64,000 nucleotides of DNA from Microbacterium paraoxydans (lineage in GTDB: Bacteria > Actinomycetota > Actinomycetes > Actinomycetales > Microbacteriaceae), in NCBI RefSeq assembly GCF_900105335.1, contig NZ_LT629770.1, positions 1-64,000 of the forward strand. The letters are read 5' to 3'. A model generated the notes under the pieces. That model searched no databases. It saw only the letters and a list, made by a program, of their open reading frames with translations, and was not told where the DNA came from. The position numbers and the translations under genes are program-made. This document shows, in pieces, positions 16,891 through 23,652 of this stretch (its first letter is position 1; every line of letters starts with the position of its first letter).

Positions 16891-17469
16891 ATGGGCTACT
16901 CACCGACCGGCGGTCCGAAGGGCCTGGGCACCTTCAACGACACGCCCCAGACGGCCGCGGACTTGAACAAGCTGCGCGACCTCCTCGCGCTTATGGGCAA
17001 CTACCGCGGTGGGATGGCGGAGTCTGAGCGCGACGCCATCAACGGCCCCTCCCGATTCGACGGGCTCGCCGTGTTCAACCAGAACACCGGCGAGATCAAC
17101 GTGTGGAGCGAGGACGCGTTCGACTGGCTATCACCGACCACGGAGACGGTCTTCGGTCCCGAGTCGATGGGACCGGGCTGGACTGAGTCGCCGACCTACC
17201 CGATCCTGCTCCGTCTCGTCGGGAACCGTGTTCACGTCGAAGGCGCGGCAGTGGTCGGCTCTGGCGCCGCGTTCACCCACATCTTCACCGCTCCCGTGCT
17301 CACCCGCCCCACCGCTCTCCGGTGGATCGGGGCAACCGTGGGGCAGGGCGCCGCGGTCACCGGGATGTTGGACATCACCACGGCCGGGCAGGTCCGGCTG
17401 CCGTACCGCACAGGTTCGCTCGCTGCGGGGCAGACCTTGCCGATCGTGGGCTCGTTCGCGCTCTCCTGA
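16891..17469 (+). CDS. Minor tail / tail fibre-like protein
   Basis: A 192-residue protein, last of the tail-tip genes. The N-terminal 60 residues are helical (ADLNKLRDLLALMGNYRGGMAESERDAI), followed by a strand-rich C-terminal domain with regularly spaced hydrophobics ending LPIVGSFALS. This is a common shape for short receptor-binding proteins. ATG after AGGAGA. It precedes the endolysin gene by 22 nt. Confidence 0.68.
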   Translation: MGYSPTGGPKGLGTFNDTPQTAADLNKLRDLLALMGNYRGGMAESERDAINGPSRFDGLAVFNQNTGEINVWSEDAFDWLSPTTETVFGPESMGPGWTESPTYPILLRLVGNRVHVEGAAVVGSGAAFTHIFTAPVLTRPTALRWIGATVGQGAAVTGMLDITTAGQVRLPYRTGSLAAGQTLPIVGSFALS

Positions 17470-17491
17470 GCGCGGGGAAGGGAGGAAGCTG

Positions 17492-18217
17492 ATGGGCGGT
17501 CTCGTCATCGAAACTGTCCGCCCCGGGGTGCAGTTCATCCCCGATGCGGCGGCCGCGTTCCGTCGCGCCGATGCGCAGGTGCTCGCCGAGTTCGGGCGGC
17601 ACATCGACGTCAACTCGACGTACCGATCGTGGTCCGACCAGATGCTCATGTTCGTCAACTGGGGCCGGTACGTCTCCTCGGGTTACAAGGCTGCGCTGTA
17701 CCCGGGGCATTCGAAGGCTGTGCACCCGTCCGAGTCGTTCCACGTCGCCGGTACTGCGCTCGATTCCGACGACTGGGTGAATGCCCGCATCGTCGAAATC
17801 CTCGCCGAGAACGGCTTCATCCGGAACCGGCTCTACGTTCCGAACGAGAACCACCACTTCGAGTACATCCGTGCTCGCGACACGAACTACGGCAAGCCCG
17901 CCACGACCGGGCACGCTGCGACACCGATCATCCCCGCCGGGGAGGAAGACGAGGACGACATGTACGTCAAGAACGTGATGCACCACAAGATCAATGCGGA
18001 CAAGCGCATGGAGGTGAAGGTCAGCAACCCGGGATCCGGTTTCGAGCTGAACTTCATCACCGGCTCGAAGGACACGCTCCAGGCGTTCGCCGACCAGTAC
18101 GAGACCGGCAACTCGATGCAGGTGTCCGCGTCCGTGTTCCGGGTCATCGGCGAGGCATGCGCGGCGGTGCGCCCGCAGGGCCAGATCGCGGTCAGCCTCG
18201 GCGACGCGGACGCCTGA
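17492..18217 (+). CDS. Endolysin, M15-type peptidase with C-terminal domain
   Basis: A 241-residue lysin. Residues 1-130 are a zinc D,D/L,D-peptidase of the M15 (VanY-like) family: S82-x-H84-x-x-G-x-A-x-D91 supplies two ligands and E119-x-x-H122 the catalytic Glu and third ligand. It cleaves peptide stems of peptidoglycan. A Pro/acidic linker (about 140-155) leads to an 85-residue C-terminal domain, probably cell-wall binding. No signal peptide, so a holin is needed. An internal in-frame ATG at 17960 with GAGG upstream could produce the C-terminal domain alone. Confidence 0.9.
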   Translation: MGGLVIETVRPGVQFIPDAAAAFRRADAQVLAEFGRHIDVNSTYRSWSDQMLMFVNWGRYVSSGYKAALYPGHSKAVHPSESFHVAGTALDSDDWVNARIVEILAENGFIRNRLYVPNENHHFEYIRARDTNYGKPATTGHAATPIIPAGEEDEDDMYVKNVMHHKINADKRMEVKVSNPGSGFELNFITGSKDTLQAFADQYETGNSMQVSASVFRVIGEACAAVRPQGQIAVSLGDADA

Positions 18218-18297
18218 TGACCGAGCCGGAACCGGCCGGCTGCAACGTCGAGCGGGCGATACGCGAACTCCGAACCGGAGGAGGTGGCCATGGGTGA
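18217..18297 (+). CDS. Possible 26-residue peptide
   Basis: An ATG shares a base with the endolysin stop (TGATG) and opens 26 codons ([26 protein letters not shown]) that end 5 bases into the next gene. Coupled translation is plausible and would carry ribosomes to the next ribosome-binding site. The short length makes it uncertain. Confidence 0.3.
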   Translation: MTEPEPAGCNVERAIRELRTGGGGHG

Positions 18298-18655
18298 GGA
18301 GCTTCCCCCATCCCTGTTCAACATCCTGCGCGGCGACCTTCGCGACACCCGCTCCGAGATCAACGGGCGTCTCGACGGTCTGGCTCGGGACATGGTCACC
18401 TCGGCGATGCTGGCCCAAGTCCAGGCCAACCAGAAGGAGCGCGACGACAGGCAGGACGCGCGCATCCGCGGCCTCGAGGAGGCGGACGCCGAGCGCGAGA
18501 AGGAAGCGCGGCGCATCGCTGAGGAGCAGCGCAAGACGCGCGCGCAGCAGTTCTTCTCCATCGGCCTCGCCGCGTTCAGCGCCGTACTCGCACTCATCGG
18601 CGGCATCGTCGTCTGGACCGTGACGGCCGGGCTGCAGCAGATCGCAGGAGGTTGA
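18290..18655 (+). CDS. Single-TM lysis-cassette protein (holin-like or antiholin candidate)
   Basis: A 121-residue protein: a charged coiled coil (about 25-85, with [22 protein letters not shown]) and one C-terminal membrane segment (90-113). Proteins of this form lie next to the holin in many actinophages and may modulate lysis. ATG 18290 lies 5-6 nt after GGAGGAGG; the GTG at 18284 is part of that site. Located between endolysin and holin. Confidence 0.7.
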   Translation: MGEELPPSLFNILRGDLRDTRSEINGRLDGLARDMVTSAMLAQVQANQKERDDRQDARIRGLEEADAEREKEARRIAEEQRKTRAQQFFSIGLAAFSAVLALIGGIVVWTVTAGLQQIAGG

Positions 18656-18657
18656 GC

Positions 18658-19254
18658 ATGTTCTCGACGAAGATGTGGACCGTCGGTTACAAGGTCATGG
18701 GCGCGCTGATCGTCGTGCTCGTGCTCGGCGCGATCGTCCTGGTCTCCCTGAACAACGCGCAGCTCCGTGCGGAGAACCAGGACATGTACGCCGACCTGCA
18801 GGCGTCGCAGTCGAACGCGCAGAGCCTGTACGAGCAGCTCCTCGCCGAAGGTGTCGAACCGGAGGGAGAGGCCCCCGCAGAGGTCGCCTCGGGGCCAGCG
18901 GGTGACCCCGGCCCCCGAGGAGTCCCGGGGCCGACAGGACCCCGCGGGAGCGACGGCGAGGACGGCGAGAACGGCACCTCCGGTCCCGCAGGGACTCCTG
19001 GTGCCGCCGGCGAACCGGGCGAGCCTGGCGCCTCCGGGCCGCCGGGGGCGGCTGGGCCAGCGGGGCCGAAGGGGGACCCCGGTCCGTCCGGCGCCCAAGG
19101 TCCCGCCGGGCCCACTGGCGCCCCTGGGCCAGCCTGTCCCGCGGGGAGCGAACCGGATACCCGCTGGATCAACATGGCCGACACCGAGCTCGGCCCGTTC
19201 ATTCCGACGCAGGCGACCGTCTGCATACCGACCGCCGTAGGAGGCACCCCATGA
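18658..19254 (+). CDS. Membrane-anchored collagen-like protein
   Basis: A 198-residue protein: one N-terminal membrane segment (10-31), a short coiled coil (32-64), about 26 collagen-type Gly-X-Y triplets (79-158, many GPP/GPA-like) and a 40-residue C-terminal head with two Cys (160, 189). The C-terminus should face outward. Collagen repeats are known in phage tail fibres, but this one is membrane-tethered and sits in the lysis cassette between two TM proteins. The ribosome-binding site AGGAGG is 6 nt before ATG 18658. A spanin-like or envelope-display role is speculation. Confidence 0.8.
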   Translation: MFSTKMWTVGYKVMGALIVVLVLGAIVLVSLNNAQLRAENQDMYADLQASQSNAQSLYEQLLAEGVEPEGEAPAEVASGPAGDPGPRGVPGPTGPRGSDGEDGENGTSGPAGTPGAAGEPGEPGASGPPGAAGPAGPKGDPGPSGAQGPAGPTGAPGPACPAGSEPDTRWINMADTELGPFIPTQATVCIPTAVGGTP

Positions 19255-19754
19255 GCAAGCTCACCGACCCCGCTTGGTGGAAGGCCGCGCTGCTGCGCGC
19301 CGTCTACACGGCCATCGCCATCGCGATCCCGTACATCGCCGCCGTGCAGTTCGCAGACGTCCCGTGGCTCATGGCAGCCTCGGCCGCCACGGTCGGAGCG
19401 ATCCTGTCGTTCGCGACGTCGCTGTTCGGGCTGCCCGAGTCCGAGGGCGTGGACTTGCCCTGGTGGCTCGCCGCGCTCGAACGAGTCGCGAAGACCTTCG
19501 GCCAGTCCCTCGCTGCCGGACTCACCGGAGCAGTCCTTCTCTCCGACGTCGACTGGTCGGTCGTGCTGCAGGCCGCTCTCGGCGCCGCTTTCATCTCGCT
19601 GTTGCGCCTGATCCTCGCCACCCTTCCCGCGGACCCGACCCCCGCGGCGGTCGCGCTCGCGCAGACCGAGAACGGCACCCGCGCAGACACTCGGAAGGAA
19701 GATCCGGCACTCGGCACCCGCGCGCGCGACTCCCAGAGCCGCACCTTCCCCTGA
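19251..19754 (+). CDS. Holin, r1t-like
   Basis: A 167-residue membrane protein with probable TM segments at about 13-33, 37-60, 85-100 and 102-124 and a polar C-terminal tail (126-167). The arrangement, with [25 protein letters not shown] in the middle, resembles r1t-type holins of actinophages. It would form membrane lesions that release the endolysin. It overlaps the collagen-like gene by 4 nt and is followed by a strong terminator, so it ends the late operon. Confidence 0.85.
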   Translation: MSKLTDPAWWKAALLRAVYTAIAIAIPYIAAVQFADVPWLMAASAATVGAILSFATSLFGLPESEGVDLPWWLAALERVAKTFGQSLAAGLTGAVLLSDVDWSVVLQAALGAAFISLLRLILATLPADPTPAAVALAQTENGTRADTRKEDPALGTRARDSQSRTFP

Positions 19755-19770
19755 GCACTGCGCCGCGCAC

Positions 19771-19812
19771 AAGAGACCCCCACCCAGCCTTCGGGCCAGG
19801 TGGGGGTCTCTT
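19771..19812. terminator. Bidirectional terminator after the holin gene
   Basis: A perfect 14-bp inverted repeat (AAGAGACCCCCACC / GGTGGGGGTCTCTT) around a 14-nt loop, with A-rich and T-rich flanks on the arms. It lies between convergent genes (holin rightward, 20472 gene leftward) and would stop both. Confidence 0.9.
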
Positions 19813-19818
19813 CTGCGT

Positions 19819-20472
19819 TCACTGCGCGGGTTCGGGCGGGGAGAGCACGTTGAACGAACCGGAGTACCAGACGTTCGCGCCCTTCTTGCTCAGCAGTGAC
19901 GGGTTGACCCGCTTCTTGCTGTTACCCATGAAGAAGAACACGTCAGCGTAGGTGAGGCCGACGGAGGCCCCGACGCGGACGTCGGCGGATGCGAACTCGT
20001 CGTCGACGGTGACGCTGAAGTCGCGGACCTCGGCCGCCCCGAACTCGTAGAAGATGCGTACCCGGTCCTTGAGGACGAGAACGTGGGAGGTGCCGTACGA
20101 GGCGTGCGCCCGGTCATCGACGAGAGCCCACTGGTAGCGGTTCGCCCACCGGATCGTCCCACCGATCTCCTGCACCTGCAGCTCGGGATCCGGCGTCGGC
20201 GTCGGCGTCGGCGTCGGCTCGGGCTCCGGCTCAGTCGGCGGCGTCTCCGGGTCCGGCACAGGCTCCGGGAGAGGTTCCGTCTCATCGGCGGACACACGAA
20301 TGTCGTGCGTCTCGTCCGTGGTGGTGGCAGTCGGTTCGTCGGTGGGCGCGACGGCAGAGGTAGGCGAGGGCTCCGGTGAAGGGAGCGTCTGACCGAAGAT
20401 CAACGCAGTGACGATACTTGCCGTAGTTGCGCCGATTACCGCTGCCGTTGTCGCCGAGCGGATCGGCTTCAT
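19819..20472 (-). CDS. Exported or membrane-anchored protein of unknown function
   Basis: A 217-residue leftward gene. Residues 8-27 are hydrophobic (signal peptide or anchor; no lipobox Cys). Residues 30-96 are a Pro/Glu/Thr tether, including a TPTPTPTP tract encoded by four GGCGTC hexamers on the plus strand. Residues 97-217 form a strand-rich domain (IGGTIRWANRYQWALVDDRAHASYG...) resembling a small beta-sandwich; no family recognised. Its place between lysis genes and attP, on the opposite strand, is typical of prophage-expressed accessory genes. A weak AAGAAAG lies before the ATG. Confidence 0.75.
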   Translation of the reverse strand: MKPIRSATTAAVIGATTASIVTALIFGQTLPSPEPSPTSAVAPTDEPTATTTDETHDIRVSADETEPLPEPVPDPETPPTEPEPEPTPTPTPTPDPELQVQEIGGTIRWANRYQWALVDDRAHASYGTSHVLVLKDRVRIFYEFGAAEVRDFSVTVDDEFASADVRVGASVGLTYADVFFFMGNSKKRVNPSLLSKKGANVWYSGSFNVLSPPEPAQ

Positions 20473-20558
20473 CGGTCTACTTTCTTACTGGCTTGCGCTA
20501 AGGATACCCATAGGGAGTCTCCGTGAGCGACCGTCGTACGTGATCGTTATCCCGCCAG

Positions 20559-20921
20559 TCAGGGTTCGTCGAGGACGGCGGGGTCCGTGGTGATGTAGAG
20601 GGGGAGCGCAGCGGCTTGGCCGTGCCCCAGGAGCTCGGGCGTGGAGGGGGCTGGGAGTGATCGTCGGTGCTGGCCGAGAGCGATCCACGGTTCGAGGTCA
20701 GGGAGGGCACGCAGTGCCGTGCACAGGGTCGCCGTGTGGCGGTCCTCGAAGTAGCCGACCCAGGTGCCCGCCGCCTCAGCGAGCACGTCGCGCCGCTCGC
20801 CGGCGACTTCGCGCAGTTCGGCGAGAACGGGTGCCGGGTCGGTCGTGTACCTGTTGCGGGAGCAGATCGCGTCGAGAGTGACGCTGAGCCTCACGGTCGG
20901 GGAGAGTCCTGCGGATGGCAT
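20559..20921 (-). CDS. Hypothetical protein
   Basis: A 120-residue leftward gene with a good ribosome-binding site (GGAGGAAGGA, 9 nt before ATG). The N-terminal half is helical (DPAPVLAELREVAGERRDVLAEAAGTWVGYF); the rest includes ATLCTALRALPDLEPWIALGQ. No family recognised. A minus-strand TAGACT about 40 nt upstream could be a -10 box. It is divergent from the DUF3263 gene and co-oriented with the 20472 gene 86 bp downstream; the gap holds no other gene. Confidence 0.62.
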   Translation of the reverse strand: MPSAGLSPTVRLSVTLDAICSRNRYTTDPAPVLAELREVAGERRDVLAEAAGTWVGYFEDRHTATLCTALRALPDLEPWIALGQHRRSLPAPSTPELLGHGQAAALPLYITTDPAVLDEP

Positions 20922-20981
20922 GGCCGGGTGTCCTTCCTCCGGCCGAGGAGTCGAGTCTATGCCTGGGCGAAGACACCGCGA

Positions 20982-21299
20982 ATGTCAGAGGTGCTGGGCA
21001 AGATCGAAACCGTGACGCCCCAGCTACTTCTCGACTTTGAATCCCGATGGACGCAGCAGCACACCCCAGCGAAGGACGTTGCGATCCGCGTGGATCTTGC
21101 GATCACGCCAGCCCGCTATTACCAACTCCTCATGCGCGCAGCAGACTCGCTAGAGGGGATCGCCACGCACCCCGTCACGGCTCGCCGAGTACGCGAGCGT
21201 CGCGCTCTGAGCGAGGCCGCCCGTGGGCACAGATTGGGCACACTTCCTCACCCGCATCCCCCCGTGATACCCCCTGTTACCCCCGCTTCTGCCGCATGA
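20982..21299 (+). CDS. DUF3263-like protein next to attP
   Basis: A 105-residue protein whose core (LLLDFESRWTQQHTPAKDVAIRVDLAITPARYYQLL) matches the actinobacterial DUF3263 pattern: an FE-x-x-W start, an HTH-like middle with TxxRYYQxL, and a final Arg-rich helix. DUF3263 is probably DNA binding. The 3' end of the gene overlaps the left arm-type repeat of attP, so the protein may act at att or simply have been captured there. The start is uncertain: no good ribosome-binding site before ATG 20982. Confidence 0.65.
   Translation: MSEVLGKIETVTPQLLLDFESRWTQQHTPAKDVAIRVDLAITPARYYQLLMRAADSLEGIATHPVTARRVRERRALSEAARGHRLGTLPHPHPPVIPPVTPASAA
21225..21245 (+). repeat. Left arm-type integrase site (P arm), direct repeat GGGCAC-N5-GGGCAC
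   Basis: Two GGGCAC units 11 bp apart, followed by ACTT. The same arrangement (GGGCAC-N5-GGGCAC, then GTTT) is at 21458-21478. The two lie 93 and 96 bp from the att core on opposite sides, as expected of arm-binding sites of a tyrosine integrase. Confidence 0.6.
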
Positions 21300-21338
21300 A
21301 TCCGCGGGCGACGCCATAGGCCGGCGCATCGGGCAGAG

Positions 21339-21361
21339 TTCGATTCCCCCCAGCTCCACCA
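21339..21361 (+). other. attP core, matching the 3' end of a tmRNA (or tRNA) gene
   Basis: The sequence reads TTCGATTC in the T-loop position followed by a C-run and CAGCTCCACCA, the 3' end typical of tmRNA including CCA. The part upstream does not complete a T-stem, so only the 3' segment is present, as expected of an attP that rebuilds the host gene on integration. It lies 120 bp from the integrase stop. Host attB cannot be seen here. Confidence 0.75.
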
Positions 21362-21379
21362 AGCCGTTGTCACTGAAGA

Positions 21380-21425
21380 AGCCCCCGTGTTCCCTACTCT
21401 CGTATGGGAACACGGGGGCTTTTTC
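21380..21425. terminator. Strong terminator beside attP
   Basis: A perfect 15-bp inverted repeat (AGCCCCCGTGTTCCC / GGGAACACGGGGGCT) with an 11-nt loop and a T5 run on the plus strand. It can end a host tmRNA transcript rebuilt at the attachment site and, on the minus strand with less U, the integrase message. Confidence 0.88.
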
Positions 21426-21457
21426 GCGTTCCGGGCACCTGTGGACAACCGCCCCGT

Positions 21458-21478
21458 GGGCACGGAATGGGCACGTTT
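21458..21478 (+). repeat. Right arm-type integrase site (P' arm), direct repeat GGGCAC-N5-GGGCAC
   Basis: Partner of the repeat at 21225-21245, ending 4 bp before the integrase stop codon. An extra single GGGCAC lies at 21433-21438. Confidence 0.6.
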
Positions 21479-21481
21479 CGT

Positions 21482-22660
21482 TCAGGCCGTGAGCCCGATC
21501 CGCGCAAGAGCAGCCGTCGCCGTCTGAACGCCGCGCGTGTGCATCAGCTCGGCGACGCTATCGAGATCGTCGTCGAACAGGTCAGCGTACGTGTCGAGGG
21601 TCATCGCGGCGGACTTGTGCCCGAGCATCTTCTGCACGACCTTCACGTTCGCGCCGGCACTGATCGCGAGCGAGGCTGCGGTGTGCCGCAGATCATGCAA
21701 GGTGAGCAGCGGGATGTCGGCGGTGCGCTGGGCTGCGACGAACCAGGAGCCGGAGGTCGCCGAGGTGCGCGGCCGGAGAAGGTGCGAGCCCGATGCGCTC
21801 GCGAACACGAGGTCGCCTGGGCCCTTGCCGGCCGTGAGAGCCTCGAGGGCTCGGGTGAGGAACACGGGGAACGGCACGGTGCGTCGCTCCCAGGATTTCG
21901 GTTCGCCGACGTGGATCTCGGAGTTCACCTGGACGGCGTTCTCCCGGATGTGGAGGCGGTGTCGGAGGAAGTTCACGTGCTTCACCCGGAGGCCGATCGC
22001 TTCGCCCCACCTGATGCCGGTGTACGCCAGCACGAGGACCAGCACCGCGAGCTGCGGATCCTTCACGGCGCTGGCGAGCTGCGCGACCTGCGCGTCAGTG
22101 AGGTACCGCCGATCCTTCTTCGACGCCTTTCGCGGGAGGTTCGTCACGCCGCGGGCAGGGTTCTTCGCTATGCGACGGTCACGCTGGGCATCGTCCAGGA
22201 TGCCCCCGAGCACGCCGAGCGCGCGCAGAATGACGGTCGCGGACAGCGGCTGCGTGTCCTTCTTGGTCCGTCGCTCGCGGGCCGACTCAGCGACGCCCTC
22301 GAGCATGTCCTGAATCCAGTGCTCCACCTCGGTCGCCTCGATCGTCGTGACGCCGCGCCCGCCCCACTTCGGGGCGACGTGGACGCGCCATGACGTCTCG
22401 ATCGACTTGAATGACGACGGCTTCAGCGACTTCTTCCGCCGGAGCCAGGAGGGAGCGAGATCGCCCACGGTGATGCGGCCGCGCGCAGGATCGATGTAGT
22501 CACCCTCGGCCTTCGCGGTCGTCACTCGGGCCAGGAACAGCTCCGCTTCCTTCTTCGTGCGGAACCCACGCTTCTTCGTCTGGGTCTTGTCCGGCTTCCG
22601 GTACCGCACCATGTACCGCCGCCCGTTGCTCGTGTCGTACGGCTCGATTGTTCCGGCCAC
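21482..22660 (-). CDS. int: Tyrosine integrase
   Basis: A 392-residue site-specific recombinase. Residues 1-55 form the AP2-like arm-binding domain (YMVRYRKPDKTQTKKRGFRTKKEAELFL), 60-165 the core-binding SAM-like domain, and 185-392 the catalytic domain with Arg217 (TGIRWGE), Lys255, His322-x-x-Arg325 (LHDLRH), His348 (LGHKS) and nucleophile Tyr358. It integrates the phage at the tmRNA-type attP beside it. The GTG start at 22660 lies 2 nt after the upstream peptidase stop, with GAGG inside that gene, so the two are co-translated; extended upstream frames are shadows. Confidence 0.95.
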   Translation of the reverse strand: MAGTIEPYDTSNGRRYMVRYRKPDKTQTKKRGFRTKKEAELFLARVTTAKAEGDYIDPARGRITVGDLAPSWLRRKKSLKPSSFKSIETSWRVHVAPKWGGRGVTTIEATEVEHWIQDMLEGVAESARERRTKKDTQPLSATVILRALGVLGGILDDAQRDRRIAKNPARGVTNLPRKASKKDRRYLTDAQVAQLASAVKDPQLAVLVLVLAYTGIRWGEAIGLRVKHVNFLRHRLHIRENAVQVNSEIHVGEPKSWERRTVPFPVFLTRALEALTAGKGPGDLVFASASGSHLLRPRTSATSGSWFVAAQRTADIPLLTLHDLRHTAASLAISAGANVKVVQKMLGHKSAAMTLDTYADLFDDDLDSVAELMHTRGVQTATAALARIGLTA

Positions 22661-22662
22661 GT

Positions 22663-23121
22663 TCAGGCGACCTCGACTCGATGCGCCCACTGACCTGTGC
22701 CCATGCGGGCGTCGATGTAGGTCGTGTCCCCGATGCGCTGAAGCAAACCCTGGTAGGCGATGACGATGCTCTTCATCACGCCGAGGTCGAGTGCGATCCC
22801 GCCAGCGCGGCCCTCGTTCACTGCCTCGAGGTATCGGTACTCGTCGGGGTCGATGAGCCGCAGAGCGGCCCACTCTTCGGCGCGCCGCTCCTGTTTCGCG
22901 TTCACGGGGCCGAACCGCGACGGCACGTCGCCCCATGCGGCATGACCGAGCTCATGCGCGAGGACGCTCCGGTGGAGGCGCGAGTGCATACCTGGGCGAA
23001 GGGTGATCGTGCGGCGGTCGTGTAGGTACTGGCCGTCGCGGCCGTGGCGCAGCTCTCGGTACTCGATGGTCACGCCGATCGCGTCTGCGAAGTCGAGGAG
23101 TCTCGCATCGATGGGGGTCAT
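22663..23121 (-). CDS. ImmA/IrrE-type metallopeptidase
   Basis: A 152-residue zinc peptidase with H56-E-L-G-H60 and a downstream helix carrying ERRAEEWAA, the ImmA/IrrE pattern. In ICEBs1 and related elements ImmA cleaves the neighbouring repressor to induce excision. It overlaps the repressor gene by 4 nt, so one message gives repressor, peptidase and integrase. Its action on the repressor is inferred. Confidence 0.85.
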   Translation of the reverse strand: MTPIDARLLDFADAIGVTIEYRELRHGRDGQYLHDRRTITLRPGMHSRLHRSVLAHELGHAAWGDVPSRFGPVNAKQERRAEEWAALRLIDPDEYRYLEAVNEGRAGGIALDLGVMKSIVIAYQGLLQRIGDTTYIDARMGTGQWAHRVEVA

Positions 23122-23564
23122 TGCTCGTCCGTGGGCTCGGGGTCGGTGGGGCGCGCGACTGCGCGGTCGTCGTCATCCTGGTCGATGCCGGTGACATTGG
23201 GGCGCAGGTGGGTGATGTTCGAGGCGGTGGAGAAGGCCTCGGTGATCGGCTTGTCGAAGATCGAGAGGTCGACGCCAAGACGCATCGCGACGGCCGCAAC
23301 GAGCTGGGCGTCCGATGCCGCGTAGAGGGCGTTCGCGATGTCGTCGGTCCCGATGTCGCTCTGGGCGATGTGGCCGGTTGCGACCAGGTCGGCCAGGAGC
23401 ACCCGATCGTATGCCCGGGAGATGTCGCGCACCGACTCGAAGCTGAGGACGTCGAGGTTGATCTGGCGGTTGAGTGTGGCCTGGTTGATCCCTGAACGCC
23501 TCGCGACCTCTCTGATCGAGTCGGCTCCGCGGACTTCGTCTACCCACTTCATGGCGATATTCAC
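23118..23564 (-). CDS. Immunity repressor, HTH type
   Basis: A 148-residue protein with an N-terminal helix-turn-helix (SIREVARRSGINQATLNRQINLDVLSFESVRDISRAY, about residues 16-52), a helical middle and an acidic C-terminal tail. It is divergent from a Cro-like gene across an operator-rich gap and co-transcribed with an ImmA peptidase, the typical actinophage immunity pair. The GTG at 23564 lies exactly 6 nt after a CATTAT -10 box, so a leaderless start is likely; ATG 23552 is the alternative. Confidence 0.85.
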   Translation of the reverse strand: MNIAMKWVDEVRGADSIREVARRSGINQATLNRQINLDVLSFESVRDISRAYDRVLLADLVATGHIAQSDIGTDDIANALYAASDAQLVAAVAMRLGVDLSIFDKPITEAFSTASNITHLRPNVTGIDQDDDDRAVARPTDPEPTDEQ

Positions 23565-23570
23565 GACTCA

Positions 23571-23599
23571 ATAATGAGGCACGGATGCGTCATGCGCAA
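23571..23599 (-). promoter_or_regulatory. Promoter of the repressor-ImmA-integrase operon
   Basis: On the minus strand TTGCGC and CATTAT are separated by 17 bp. Six nt separate the -10 from the GTG at 23564, implying a leaderless message. Confidence 0.5.
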
Positions 23600-23617
23600 G
23601 TCATTTGAGTAGTCCAG

Positions 23618-23646
23618 TTGACACATTGACTCATGCGTTAGATAGT
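23618..23646 (+). promoter_or_regulatory. Promoter of the Cro-like gene and early operon
   Basis: A perfect -35 TTGACA (23618-23623), 17-bp spacer and GATAGT -10 (23641-23646). Six nt later comes ATG 23653, with no ribosome-binding site, so the message is probably leaderless. It is the best sigma70-type promoter seen in the genome and would drive the early operon. Confidence 0.7.
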
Positions 23647-23652
23647 TGCCTC

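Larger units (their letters stand above)
1..20471. repeat. First copy of the long direct repeat (terminase to holin and leftward gene)
   Basis: This segment recurs at 43529-64000. The offset is 43,528 at base 1, 43,530 from the terS ATG to about base 9689, and 43,529 after that, so the copies differ by two 1-base insertions just before terS and one 1-base deletion in the tail assembly chaperone gene. Translated genes look the same otherwise. It implies a phage unit of about 43.53 kb read through more than once. Confidence 0.97.

Noticed and set aside
18880..19140. Repetitive GC-rich tract that could look like a CRISPR or satellite
   Set aside because: The periodicity is that of collagen Gly-X-Y codons in one open frame, without constant repeats and unique spacers.
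21331..21361. A complete tRNA or tmRNA gene at attP
   Set aside because: Only the T-loop to CCA end is present; no matching acceptor 5' half, T-stem partner or tag reading frame lies upstream.
21482..22936. Longer integrase reading frame (484 codons)
   Set aside because: The extra N-terminus overlaps the ImmA-like gene, is Arg-rich shadow sequence and lacks a ribosome-binding site; GTG 22660 directly follows the ImmA stop.
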